Of a DNA stretch of 64,000 bases, positions 1 through 13,722 are shown one piece after another. The stretch is taken from the NCBI GenBank assembly GCA_033782935.1, contig JAWQEG010000470.1, positions 2,418,001 to 2,482,000 of the forward strand. The letters run 5' to 3'. The notes beneath the pieces are model-generated. The model made no database searches, was not told the origin of the DNA, and worked only from the letters and a program-made list of their open reading frames with translations. How positions within the stretch are numbered: position 1 is the first letter of the stretch; each line of letters opens with the position of its first letter. This stretch comes from Petrolisthes cinctipes. Its lineage: Eukaryota > Arthropoda > Malacostraca > Decapoda > Porcellanidae. Both the position numbers and the translations under genes were made by a program.

Positions 1-3000
1 GGCTCAAAGCACCCGAAAATTCGATATTTTTGGGTCCCAGAAGCGATCTGTACATTCCTACTCTGTGTTAGAGTATTTTCAAAATACAGGCCCAAAACAT
101 GCTGAAAATCGATATTTTAGGTGCCCAAAGTCAATATATGTATGCATCTTCTGTACCCGTTTATATCTCAAATTTAGGCTCAAAACCCCCTGAAAATTCG
201 ATATTTTTCGGTTCCAGAAGCAATCTGTACATACCTACTCAGTGCTAGAATATTTTCAAATTATAGGCCCAGAACATGCTAAAAATCGATATTTTGGGTG
301 CCAAAAGTCGATATGTGCATGCATCTTCTGTACCCGTTTATATCTTAAATTCAGGCTCAAAACACTCTAAAATTCGATAATTTTGGGTTCCAGAAGCAGT
401 CTGCACATGCCTTCTCAGTGCTAGAATATTTTCAAGATGTAGGACCAAAACATACTCAAAATCGATATTTCGTGTGCCCAAAGTCGATATGTGCATGCAT
501 CTTCTGTACCCGTTTATATCTCAAATTCAGGCTAAAAACACCCGAAAATTCGATATTTTTGGGTCTCAGAAGCGATCTGTACATGCCTACTCCGTGTTAG
601 AGTATTTTCAATATACAGGCCCAAAACATGCTGATAATCGATATTTTTGGTGCCCAAAGTTAATATGCGTATGCATCTTCTCTACCCGTTTATTTCCCAA
701 ATTCAGGCTTAAAACACTCGAAATTTCGATATTTTTGTGTACCAGAAGCGACCTGTACATGCCTAGTCCGTGTTAGAGTATTTTCAAAATGCAGGCCCAA
801 AACATGCTCAAAATCGATATTTTAGGTGCAAAAAGTCGATATGTGCATGCATCTTCAGTACCCGTTTATATCTCAAATTCTGGCTCAAAACACCAGAAAA
901 TTCAACATTTTTGGGTCCCAGAAGCGGTCTGTACATGCCTACTCCGTGTTAGAGTATTTTCAAAGTAGAGGCCCAAAACATGCTCAAAATCAATATTTTA
1001 GGTGCCCAAAGTGAATATGTGCATGCACATTCTGTACCCGTTTATATCTCAAATTCAGGCTCAAAACTCCCGAAAATTCGATGTTTTTGGGTCCCAGAAG
1101 CGATCTGTACATGCCTACTCCGTGTTAGAGTATTTTCAATATACAGGCCCAAAACATGCTGAAAATCGATATTTTAGGTGCAAAAAGTCGATATGTGCAT
1201 GCATCTTCTGTACCCGTTTATTTCCCAAATTCTGGCTCAAAATACCCGAAAATTCGATATTTTTGTGTAACAGAAGCTATCTGTACATGCCTACTCCGTG
1301 ATAGAGTATTTTCAAAATACAGGCCCAAAACATGCTAAAAATCGATATTTTATGTGCCCAAAGTCGATATGTGCATGCATCTTCTGTACCCGTTTATATC
1401 TCAAATTCAGGCTCATCACACACGAAAATTCGATATTTTTGTGTCCCAGAACTGATCTGTACATGCCTACTCCGTGGTAGAGTATTTTCAAAATACAAGC
1501 TCAAATTATGCCCAAAATCGATATTTTGGGTGCCCAAAGTCAATATGTGCATGCATCTTCTTTACCCGTTTATATCCCAAATTCAGGTTCAAAACACTCT
1601 AAAATTCGATATTTTTGAGTACCTTAAGCGATCTGTACATGCTTACTCCGTGTTAGAGTATTTTCAAAATACAGGCCCAAAACAAGCTCAAAATCGATAT
1701 TTTAGGTGCAAAAAGTCGATATATGCATGCATCTTCTGTACCCGTTTATATCTCAAATTCAGGCTCAAAACACCCGAAAATTCAACATTTTTGGGTCCCA
1801 GAAGCGATCTGTACATGCCTACTCAGTGCTAGAATGTTTTCAAAATATATGCTCAAAACATGCTAAAAATCGATATTTAATGTTTGCAAAGTCGATATGT
1901 GCATGCATCATCTGTACCCGTTTATATCTCAAATTCAGGCTCAAAACACCCGAAAATTCGATATTTTTGGGTCCCAGAAGCAATCTGTACATGACTACTC
2001 CGTGTTAGAGTATTTTCAAAATACAGGCCAAAAACATGCTCAAAATCGATATTTTGGGTGCCCAAAGTCGATATGTGCATGCATCTTCTGTTCCCGTTTA
2101 TATCTAAAATTCAGGCTCAAAACACCCCAAAATTCGAAATTTTAGGGTCCCACAAGCGATCTGTACATGCCTACTCCGTGTTAGAGTATTTTCAATTTAC
2201 AGGCACAAAACATGCTGAAAATCGATATTTTAGGTGCCCAAAGTCAATATGTGTATGCATCTTCTGTACCTGTTTATTTCCCAAATTCAGGCTCAAAACA
2301 CCCGAAAACTCGATATTTTTTGGTCCCAGAAGCGATCTGTACATGCCTACTCAGTGTTAGAATGTTTTCAAAATATATGTTTAAAACATGCTAAAAATCG
2401 ATATTTTAGGTGTCCAAAGTCGATATGTGCATGCATCTTCTGTACCCGTTTATATCTCAAATTCAGGCTCAAAACTCCCGAAAATTCGATGTTTTTGGGT
2501 CCCAGAAGAGATCTGTACATGCCTTCTCCGTGTTAGAGTATTTTCAATATACAGGCCCAAAACATGCTGAAAATCGATATTTTAGGTGCCCAAAGTCGAT
2601 ATGTGCATGCATCTTCTGTAAACGTTTATTTCCCAAATTCAGGTTTAAAACACTCGAAAATTCGAAATTTTTGGGTCACAGAAGCGATCTGTACATGTTT
2701 ACTCAGTGCTAGAATGTTTTCAAAATATACGACCAAAACATGCTAAAAATCGATATTTTAGTTGCCCAAAGTCGATATGTGCATGCATCTTCTGTACCCG
2801 TTTATATCTCAAATTCAGGCTCAAAACACAAGAAAATTCGATATTTTTGTGTCCCAGAAGCGATCTGTACATGCCTACTCCGTGTTAGAGTATTTTCAAA
2901 ATACAGGCGCAAATTATGCTCAAAATCGATATTTTGGGTGCCCAAAGTCAATAGGTGCATGCATCTTCTTTACCCGTTTATATCCCAAATTCAGGTTGAA

Positions 3001-3829
3001 AACACTCTAAAATTCTATATTGTTGGGTTAAAGAAGCGATCTGTACATGCCTACTCAGTGCTAGAATATTTTCAAAATATAGGCTCAAAACATGCTAAAA
3101 ATCGATATTTTAGGTGTCCAAAGTCGATATGTGTATGCATCTTCAGTAACCGTTTATATCTCAAATTCAGGCTTAAAACACCCAAAAATCAATATTTTTT
3201 GGTCCCAGAAGCGATCTGTACATACCTACTCAGTGCTAGAATGTTTTCAAAATATAGGTTCAAAACATGCTTTAAATCGATATTTTAGGTGTCTAAAGTC
3301 GATATGTGCATGAATCTTCTGTACCCTTTTATATCTCGAATTCAGGCTCAAAACACCCGAAAATTCGATATTTTTGGGTCCCAGAAGCGATCTGTACATG
3401 CCTACTCTGTGTTAGAGTATTTTAAAAATACAGGCCCAAAACATGATGAAAATCGATATTTTAGGTGCCCAAAGTCAATATATGTATGCATCATCTGTAC
3501 CCGTTTATATCCCAAATTCATGCTCAAAACACCCGAAAATTCGATATTTTTGGGTTCCAGAAGCAATCTGTACATACCTACTCAGTGCTAGAATATTTTC
3601 AAAATATAAGCCCAGAACATGCTGAAAATCGATATTTTGGGTGCCAAAACTCGATATGTGCATACATCTTCTGTACCCGTTTATATCTTAAATTCAGGCT
3701 CAAAACACTCGAAAATTCGATATTTTTGGATCCCAGAAGCGATCTGTACATGACTACTCCGTGTTAGAGTATTTTCAAAATACAGGCCAAAAACATGCTC
3801 AAAATCGATATTTTGGGTGCCCAAAGTCG

Positions 3830-6640
3830 ATATGTGTATGCATCTTCTGTACCCGTTTATATCCAAAATTCAGGCTCAAAACACCCGAAAATTCGAAATT
3901 TTTGTGTCCCAGAAGCGATCTGTACATGCCTACTCCGTGTTAGAGTATTTTCAAAATACAGGCCCAAAACATGCTGAAAATCAATATTTTAGGTGCCCAA
4001 AGTCGATATGTGCATGCATCTTCTGTACCCGTTTATATCTCAAATTCAGGTTCAGAACACCCGAAAATTCGATATTTTTGGGTCCCAGAAGCGATCTGTA
4101 CATGCCTACTCCGTGTTAGAGTATTTTCAATATACAGGCTCAAAATATGCTGAAAATCGATATTTTAGGTGCCCAAAGTCAATATGTGTATGCATCTTCT
4201 GTACCCGTATATTTCCCAAATTCAGGCTCAAAACACCCGAAAATTCGATATTTTTGGGTCCCAGAAGCGATCTGTACATGCCTACTGAGTGCTAAAAAAT
4301 ATTGAAGTTATGGGGCCAAAACATGCTAAAAATCGATATTTTAAGTGCAAAAGGTCGATATGTTCATGCATCTTCTGTACCCGTTTATATCTCAAATTCA
4401 GGCTCAAAACACCGGAAAATTCGATATTTTTGGTTCCCAGAAGCGATCTGTACATGCCTACTCCGTGTTAGAGTATTTTCAAAATACAGGCCCAAAACAT
4501 GCTGGAAATCAATATTTTAGGTGCCCAAAGTCAATATGTGTATTCATCTTCTGTACCCGTTTATATCCCAAATTCAGGCTCAAAACCCTTGAAAATTCGA
4601 TATTTTTGGGTCCCAGAAGCGATCTATATATGCCTACTCAGTGCTAGAATATTTTCAAGATATACGACCAAAACATGCTAGAAATCGATATTTTAGGTGC
4701 CCAAAGTCAATATGTGCTTGCATCTTCTGTACCCGTTTATATCTCAAATTCAGGCTCAAAACACCCGAAAATTGGATATCTTTGTGTCCAAGAAGCGATC
4801 TGTACATGCCTACTCCGTGTTAGAGTATTTTCATAATACAGGCCCAAAACATGCTCAAAATCGATATTTTAGGTGCCCAAAGTCGATATGTGCATGCATC
4901 TTCAGTACCCGTTTATATCTCAAATTCAGGCTCAAAACACCCGAAAATTCAATATTTTTGGGTCCCAGAAGCGATCTATACATGCCTACTCAGTGCTGGA
5001 ATGTTTTCAAAATATACGACCAAAACATGCTAAAAATCGATTTTTTAGGTGCCCACAGTCGATATCTGCATGCATCTTCTGTACCCGTTTATATCTCAAA
5101 TTCAGGCTCAAAACACTCGAAAATTCGATATTTTTGGATCCCAGAAGCGATCCGTACATGACTACTCCGTGTTAGAGTATTTACAAAATACAGGCCAAAA
5201 ACATGCTGAAAATCAATATTTTAGGTGCCCAAAGTCGATATGTGCATGCATCTTTTGTACCCGTTTATATCTCAAATTCAGGCTCAAAATACCCCAAAAT
5301 TCGATATTTTTGGGTCCCAGAAGCGATCTGTACATGCCTACTCAGTGCTAGAATTTTTTCAAAATATGGGCCCAAAACATGCTAAAATTCGATATTTTAA
5401 GTGCAAAAGGTCGATATGTTCATGCATCTTCTGTACCCGTTTATATCTCAAATTCAGGCTCAAAACACCGGAAAATTCGATATTTTTGGTTCCCAGAAGC
5501 GATCTGTACATGCCTACTCCGTGTTAGAGTATTTTCAAAATACAGGCCCAAAACATGCTGGAAATCAATATTTTAGGTGCCCAAAGTCAATATGTGTATT
5601 CATCTTCTGTACCCGTTTATATCCCAAATTCAGGCTCAAAACCCTTGAAAATTCGATATTTTTGGGTCCCAGAAGCGATCTGTACATGCCTAATCAGTGC
5701 TGGAATATTTTCAAAATATAGGCTCAAAACATGCTAAAAATCAATATTTTAGGTGTCCAAAGTCGATATGTGAATGCATCTTCTGTACTCGTTTACACCC
5801 CAAATTCAAATTTAAAACACTTTAAAATTCGATATTTTTGGGTTCCAGAAGCAGTGTGCACATGCCTTCTCAGTGCTAGAATATTTTCAAAATGTAGGCC
5901 CAAAACATGCTCAAAATCGTTATTTTGTGTGCCCAAAGTCGATATGTGCATGCATCTTCTGTACCCGTTTATATCTCAAATTCAGGCTAAAAACACCCGA
6001 AAATTCGATATTTTTGGGTCCCAGAAGCGATCTGTACATGCCTACTCTGTGTTAGAGTATTTTCAATATACAGGCCCAAAACATGCTGAAAATCGATATT
6101 TTAGGTCCCCAAAGTTAATATGTGTATGCATCTTCTGTACCCGTTTATTTCCCAAATTCAGTCTCAAAACACTCGAAATTCCGATATTTTTGTTTACCAG
6201 AAGCGATCTGTACATGCCTACTCCGTGTTAGTTTTTTCAAAATACAGGCACAGAACATGCTGAAAATCAATATTTTGGGTGCCAAAAGTCGATATGTGCA
6301 TGCATCTTCTGTACCCGTTTATATCTTAAATTCAGGCTCAAAACACTCGAAAATTCGATATTTTTGGGTCCCAGAAGCGATCTGTACATGACTACTCCGT
6401 GTGAGAGTATTTTCAAAATATACGCCAAAAACATGCTCATAATCGATATTTTGGGTGCCAAAGTCGATATGTGCATGCACTTTTGTACCCGTTTATATAT
6501 CAAATTCAGGCTCAAAACACCCGTAAATTCAATATTTTCGGGTCCCAGAAGCGATCTGTACATGCCTACTTAGTGCTAGAATATTTTCAAGATATGGGCC
6601 CAAAACATGGTAAAAATCGATATTTTAAGAGCCCAAAGTC
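3830..6640 (+). repeat. Left copy of a 15-16-monomer duplication inside block A
   Basis: This segment is repeated directly to its right at about 6,640-9,276. At the left end the offset is 2,812 (16 monomers less 4 bp) and at the right end 2,636 (15 monomers less 4 bp). Shared rarities include the GCTAAAAAATATTGAAG junction (4,292 and 7,104) and TTCATAATACAGG (4,830 and 7,290). Block B carries a single version of this region, so the duplication is younger than the A/B split or was lost from B. Confidence 0.87.
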
Positions 6641-9276
6641 GATATGTGCATGCATCTTCTGTACCCGTTTATATCCAAAATTCAGGCTCAAAACACCCGA
6701 AAATTCGAAATTTTTGGGTCCCAGAAGCGATGTGTACATGCCTACTCCGTGTTAGAGTATTTTCAAAATACAGGCCCAAAACATGCTGAAAATCAATATT
6801 TTAGGTGCCCAAAGTCGATATGTGCATGCATCTTCTGTACCCGTTTATATCTCAAATTCAGGTTCAGAACACCCGAAAATTCGATATTTTTGGGTCCCAG
6901 AAGCGATCTGTACATGCCTACTCCGTGTTAGAGTATTTTCAATATACAGGCACAAAATATGCTGAAAATCGATATTTTAGGTGCCCAAAGTCAATATGTG
7001 TATGCATCTTCTGTACCCGTATATTTCCCAAATTCAGGCTCAAAACACCCGAAAATTCGATATTTTTGGGTCCCAGAAGCGATCTGTACATGCCTACTGA
7101 GTGCTAAAAAATATTGAAGTTATGGGGCCAAAACATGCTAAAAATCGATATTTTAAGTGCAAAAGGTCGATATGTTCATGCATCTTCTGTACCCGTTTAT
7201 ATCTCAAATTCAGGCTCAAAACACCCGAAAATTGGATATCTTTGTGTCCAAGAAGCGATCTGTACATGCCTACTCCGTGTTAGAGTATTTTCATAATACA
7301 GGCCCAAAACATGCTCAAAATCGATATTTTAGGTGCCCAAAGTCGATATGTGCATGCATCTTCAGTACCCGTTTATATCTCAAATTCAGGCTCAAAACAC
7401 CCGAAAATTCAATATTTTTGGGTCCCAGAAGCGATCTGTACATGCCTACTCAGTGCTGGAATGTTTTCAAAATATACGACCAAAACATGCTAAAAATCGA
7501 TTTTTTAGGTGCCCACAGTCGATATGTGCATGCATCTTTTGTACCCGTTTATATCTCAAATTCAGGCTCAAAATACCCCAAAATTCGATATTTTTGGGTC
7601 CCAGAAGCGATCTGTACATGCCTACTCAGTGCTAGAATTTTTTCAAAATATGGGCCCAAAACATGCTAAAATTCGATATTTTAAGTGCAAAAGGTCGATA
7701 TGTTCATGCATCTTCTGTACCCGTTTATATCTCAAATTCAGGCTCAAAACACCGGAAAATTCGATATTTTTGGATCCCAGAAGCGATCCGTACATGACTA
7801 CTCCGTGTTAGAGTATTTACAAAATACAGGCCAAAAACATGCTGAAAATCAATATTTTAGGTGCCCAAAGTCGATATGTGCATGCATCTTTTGTACCCGT
7901 TTATATCTCAAATTCAGGCTCAAAATACCCCAAAATTCGATATTTTTGGGTCCCAGAAGCGATCTGTACATGCCTACTCAGTGCTAGAATTTTTTCAAAA
8001 TATGGGCCCAAAACATGCTAAAATTCGATATTTTAAGTGCAAAAGGTCGATATGTTCATGCATCTTCTGTACCCGTTTATATCTCAAATTCAGGCTCAAA
8101 ACACCGGAAAATTCGATATTTTTGGTTCCCAGAAGCGATCTGTACATGCCTACTCCGTGTTAGAGTATTTTCAAAATACAGGCCCAAAACATGCTGGAAA
8201 TCAATATTTTAGGTGCCCAAAGTCAATATGTGTATTCATCTTCTGTACCCGTTTATATCCCAAATTCAGGCTCAAAACCCTTGAAAATTCGATATTTTTG
8301 GGTCCCAGAAGCGATCTGTACATGCCTAATCAGTGCTGGAATATTTTCAAAATATAGGCTCAAAACATGCTAAAAATCAATATTTTAGGTGTCCAAAGTC
8401 GATATGTGAATGCATCTTCTGTACTCGTTTACATCCCAAATTCAAATTTAAAACACTTTAAAATTCGATATTTTTGGGTTCCAGAAGCAGTGTGCACATG
8501 CCTTCTCAGTGCTAGAATATTTTCAAAATGTAGGCCCAAAACATGCTCAAAATCGTTATTTTGTGTGCCCAAAGTCGATATGTGCATGCATCTTCTGTAC
8601 CCGTTTATATCTCAAATTCAGGCTAAAAACACCCGAAAATTCGATATTTTTGGGTCCCAGAAGCGATCTGTACATGCCTACTCTGTGTTAGAGTATTTTC
8701 AATATACAGGCCCAAAACATGCTGAAAATCGATATTTTAGGTCCCCAAAGTTAATATGTGTATGCATCTTCTGTACCCGTTTATTTCCCAAATTCTGTCT
8801 CAAAACACTCGAAATTCCGATATTTTTGTTTACCAGAAGCGATCTGTACATGCCTACTCCGTGTTAGAGTATTTTCAAAATACAGGCCCAAAACATGCTC
8901 AAAATCGATATTTTAGGTGCAAAAAGTCGATATGTGCATGCATCTTCTGTACCCGTTTATATCTTAAATTCAGGCTCAAAACACTCGAAAATTCGATATT
9001 TTTGGGTCCCAGAAGCGATCTGTACATGACTACTCCGTGTGAGAGTATTTTCAAAATATACGCCAAAAACATGCTCATAATCGATATTTTGGGTGCCCAA
9101 AGTCGATATGTGCATGCACTTTTGTACCCGTTTATATATCAAATTCAGGCTCAAAACACCCGTAAATTCAATATTTTCGGGTCCCAGAAGCGATCTGTAC
9201 ATGCCTACTTAGTGCTAGAATATTTTCAAGATATGGGCCCAAAACATGGTAAAAATCGATATTTTAAGTGCCCAAA
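6640..9276 (+). repeat. Right copy of the 15-16-monomer duplication, internally rearranged
   Basis: The offset to the left copy changes in whole-monomer steps along the segment: 2,812, then 2,460 after about 7,160, then 2,284 after about 7,510, then 2,636 after about 7,740. This implies loss of two monomers, loss of one more, then gain of two. Near 8,860 this copy has the ordinary GTGTTAGAGTATTTTC, whereas the left copy (near 6,230) and block B (near 20,476) share the shortened GTGTTAGTTTTTTC. Confidence 0.85.
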
Positions 9277-11909
9277 GTCGATATGTGCATGCATCTTCAG
9301 TACCCGTTTATATCTCAAATTCAAGCTCAAAACACCCGTAAATTCAATATTCTTGGGTCCCAGAAGCGATCTGAACATGCCTACTCAGTGCTAGAATATT
9401 TTCAAAATATAGGCTCAAAACATGCTAAAAATCAATATTTTAGGTGTCCAAACTCGATATGTGCATGCATCTTCTGTACCCGTTTACATCCCAAATTCAC
9501 GTTTAAAACACTCTAAAATTCGATATTTTTGGGTCCCAGAAGCGATCTGTACATGCCTACTCTGTGTTAGAGTATTTTCAATATACAGGCCGAAATCATG
9601 CTGAAAATCGATATTTTAGGTGCCCAAAGTTAATATGTGTATGCATCTTCTGTACCCGTTTATTTCCCAAATTCAGGCTTAAAACACTCGAAATTTCGAT
9701 ATTTTTGTGTACCAGAAGCGTTCTGTACATGCCTACTCCGTGTTAGAGTATTTTCAAAATACAGGCCCAAAACATGCTCAAAATCGATATTTTAGGTGCA
9801 AAAAGTCGATATGTGCATACATCTTCTGTACCCGTTTATATCTCAAATTCAGGCTTAAAACAACCGAAAATTCTATATTTTTGGGTCCCAGAAGCGATCT
9901 GTACATGCCTACTCTGTGTTAGAGTATGTTTAAAATACAGTCCCAAAACATGCTGAAAATCAATATTTTAGGTGCCTAAAGTCAATATGGGTATGCATCT
10001 TCTGTACCCGTTTATATCTCAAATTCAGGTTCAGAACACTCGAAAATTCGATATTTTTGGGTCCCAGAAGCGATCTGTACATTCTTACTCCGTGTTAGAG
10101 TATTTTCAATATACAGGCCCAAAACATGCTTAAAATCGATATTTTAGGTGCCCAAAGTTAATATATGTATGCATCTTCTGTACTCGTTTATTTCCCAAAT
10201 TCAGGCTCAAAACACTCGAAAATTCGATATTTTTGGGTCACAGAAGCGATCTGTACATGCCTACTCCTTGCTAGAATGTTTTCAAGATACAGACCAAAAA
10301 CATAATCAAAATCGATATTTTAGGTGCAAAAAGTCGATATGTGCATGCATCTTCAGTACCCGTTTATATCTCAAATTCAGGCTCAAAATACCCGAAAATT
10401 CAACATTTTTGGGTGCCAGAAGCGATCTGTACATGCCTACTCAGTGCTAGAATTTTTTCAAAATATAGGCTCAAAACATGCTAAAAATCGATATTTAATG
10501 TGTCCAAAGTCGATATGTGCATGCATCTTCTGTACCCGTTTATATCTTAAATTCAGGGTCAAAACACCGAAAATTCGATGTTTCTGGGTCCCATAAGCAA
10601 TCTGTACATGCCTACTCAGTGCTAGAATGTTTTCAAGATACAGGCCCAAAACATGTTACAAATCAATATTTTAGGTGTCCAAAGTCGATATGTTCATGCA
10701 TCTTCAGTACCTGTTTGTATCTCAAATTCAGGCTCAAAACACCTGAAAATTCGATATTTTTGGGTTCCAGAAGCGATCTGTACATACCTACTCAGTGCTA
10801 GAATATTTTCAAAATATAGGCCCAGAACATGCTGAAAATCGATATTTTGGGTGCCAAAAGTCGAAATGGGCATGCATCTTCTGTACCCGTTTATATCTTA
10901 AATTCAGGCTCAAAACACTCGAAAATTCGATATTTTTGGGTCCCAGAAGCGATCTGTACATGACTACTCCGTGTTAGAGTATTTTCAAAATACAGGCCAA
11001 AAACATGCTCAAAATCGATATTTTTGGTGCCAAAAGTCGATATGTGCATGCATCTTCTGTACCCGTTTATATCACAAATTCAAGCTCAAAACACCCGAAA
11101 ATTCGAAATTTTTGGGTTCCAGAAGTGATCTGTATATGCCTACTCCGTGGTAGAGTATTTTCAATATACAGGCCCAAAACATGCTAAAAATCGATATTTT
11201 AGGTGCCCAAAGTCAATATGTGTATGCATATTCTGTACCCGTTTATATCCCAAATTCAGGCTCAAAACACCCGAAAATTCGATATTTTTGGGTCTCAGAA
11301 GCAATCTGTACATGCCTACTCAGTGCTAGAATGTTTTCAAAATATAGGCTCAAAACATGATAAAAATCGATATTTAATGTTTCCAAAGTCGATATGTGCA
11401 TGCATATTCTGTACCCGTTAATATCTCAAATTCCGGCTCAAAACACCAGAAAATTCGATATATTTGGGTCCCAGAAGCAATCTGTACATGCCTACTCAGT
11501 GCTAGAATTTTTTCAAAATATGTGCCCAAAACATGCTACAAATCGATATTTTAGGTGCCCAAAGTCAATATGTGCATGCATCTTCTGTACCCGTTTATAT
11601 CTCAAATTCAGGCTCAAAACACCCGAAAATCAATATTTTTTTTGTCCCAGAAGGGATCTGTGCATGCCTACTCAGTGCTAGAATGTTTTCAAAATATAGG
11701 CTAAAAAACATGTTAAAAATCAATATTTTAGGTGTCCAAAGTCGATATGTTCATGCATCTTCAGTACCCGTTTGTATCTCAAATTCAGGCTCAAAACACC
11801 CTAAAATTCGACATTTTTGGGTCCCAGAAGTGATCTGTACATGCCTACTCAGTGCTAGAATGTTTTCAAAATATACGCCCAAAACATGCTAAAAATCGAT
11901 ATTTTAGGT

Positions 11910-13722
11910 GCCCAAAGTGAATATGTGTATTCATATTCTGTACCCGTTTATATCCCAAATTCAGGCTCAGAACACCCGAAAATTCGATATTTTTGGGTCC
12001 CAGAAGCGATCTATATATGCCTACTCAGTGCTAGAATATTTTGAAGATATACGCCCATAACATGCTAGAAATCGATATTTTAGGTGCCCAAAGTGAATAT
12101 GTGCATGCATCTTCTGTACCCGTTTATATCTCAAATTCAGGCTCAAAACTCCCGAAAATTCGATGTTTTTGGGTCCCAGAAGCGATCTGTACATGCCTTC
12201 TCCGTGTTAGAGTATTTTCAATATACAGTCCCAAAACATGCTGAAAATCGATATTTTAGGTGCCCAAAGTCGATATGTGCATGCATCTTCTGTACCCGTT
12301 TATTTCCCAAATTCAGGTTTAAAACACTCGAAAATTCGAAATTTTTGGGTCAGAGAAGCGATCTGTACATGTTTACTCAGTGCTAGAATGTTTTCAAAAT
12401 ATACGCCTAAAACATGCTAAAAATCGATATTTTAGGTGCCCAAAGTCGATATGTGCATGCATCTTCTGTACCCGTTTATATCTCAAATTCAGGCTCAAAA
12501 CACACGAAAATTCGATATTTTTGTGTCCCAGAAGCGATCTGTACATGCCTACTCCGTGTTAGAGTATTTTCAAAATACAGGCTCAAATTATGCTCAAAAT
12601 CGATATTTTGGGTGCCCAAAGTCAATATGTGCATGCATCTTCTTTACCCGTTTATATCCCAAATTCAGGTTGAAAACACTCTAAAATTCTATATTTTTGG
12701 TTCCCAGAAGCGATCTGTAAATTCCTACTCAGTGCTAGAATGTTTTAAAAAAATAGGCTCAAAACATGCTAAAAATCGATATTTAATGTTTCCAAAGTCG
12801 ATATGTGCATGCATCATCTGTACCCGTTTATATCACAAATTCAGGCTCAAAACACCAGAAAATTCGATATTTTTGTGTCCCAGAAGCAATCTGTACATGC
12901 CTACTGAGTGCTAGAATTTTTTCAAAATATGGGCCCAAAACATGCTAAAAATCGTTATTTTAGGTGCCCAAAGTCAATATGTGCATACATCTTCTGTACC
13001 CGTTTATATCTCAAATTCAGGCTCAAAACACCCGAAAATTCGATATTTTTGGGTCCCAGAAGCGTTCTGTACATGCCTACTCCTTGCTAGAATGTTTTCA
13101 AGATACAGACCCAAAACATGCTCAAAATCGATATTTTAGGTGTAAAAGGTCGATATGTGCATGCATCTTCAGTAACCGTTTATATCTCAAATTCAGGCTC
13201 AAAACACCCAAAAATCAATATTTTTTGGTCAAAGAAGCGATCTGTACATACCTACTCAGTGCTAGAATGTTTTCAAAATATAGGCTCAAAACATGCTTAA
13301 AATCGATATTTTAGGTGCCCAAAGTCGATATGTGCATGCATCTTCAGTACCCGTTTATATCTCAAATTCAGGCTCAAAACAACCAATAATTCAATATTTT
13401 TCGTTCCCAGAAGCGATTTGTACATGCCTAATCAGTGCTGGAATATTTTCAAAATATAGGCTCAAAACATGCTAAAAATCGATATTTTAAGTATCTAAAG
13501 TCGATATGTTGATGCATCTTCTGTACCCGTTTATATCTCAAATTCAGGCTCAAAACACCCGAAAATTCGATATTTTTGGGTCCCAGAAGCGATGTGTACA
13601 TGCCTACTCCTTGCTGGAATGTTTTCAAGATACAGACCCAAAACATGCTCAAAATCGATATTTTAGGTGTCTAAAGTCGATATGTGCATGCATCTTCTGT
13701 ACTCGTTTATATCTCAAATTCA
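11910..13722 (+). repeat. Satellite segment between blocks A and B, with a third copy of one stretch
   Basis: About ten monomers lie between the end of A and the start of B. The part at roughly 12,080-12,690 is a third copy of 2,410-3,010 (offset 9,674, close to 55 monomers) and therefore also of 15,603-16,203. All three share a GTTTACTCAGTGCTAG junction, the CAAATTATGCTC variant and CTTCTTTACCCG. The remainder, about 12,700-13,720, is a mixture of subfamilies including the CCTTGCTAGAATG class. No non-satellite DNA is seen. Confidence 0.8.

Larger units (their letters stand above)
1..11909 (+). repeat. Block A: first copy of a large segmental duplication
   Basis: This segment reappears at 13723-23520. 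The offset is 13,722 at base 1 and 13,721 by base 418, close to 78 monomers. Rare private variants are shared, for example CAAAGCACCC at the start, CATCACACACG near 1,413 and 15,134, and CCTTAAGCGATC near 1,623 and 15,344. The offset steps to 13,193 after about 1,830-2,370 (three monomers present here, absent in B), then to 14,248 after about 3,760 (six monomers extra in B), then to 11,611 after about 9,270 (fifteen monomers extra here). Block A runs off the left edge of the window, so its true start is unseen. The right end is where the sequence departs from B, near 11,909. Confidence 0.9.

Noticed and set aside
1332..1832. Families of 60-, 100-, 107-, 111- and 166-182-codon open frames recurring every 176 bp
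   Set aside because: A 176-bp unit with few stops rotates frame by two bases each period, so similar peptides recur in all three frames. The lengths are set by fixed stop positions such as those in GTGTTAG and GTGCTAG. They are not a gene family.
8756..9394. 212-codon open frame, the longest in the window
   Set aside because: It is simply satellite monomers read through. The protein is a repeat of the same translated words found in all frames across the array, and it disappears in homologous copies (20.37-21.0 kb) through ordinary indels. There is no start context, domain or codon signal.
10458..10649. Minus-strand open frames (61-98 codons)
   Set aside because: They recur at monomer spacing as the complement of the same satellite and have no independent support.
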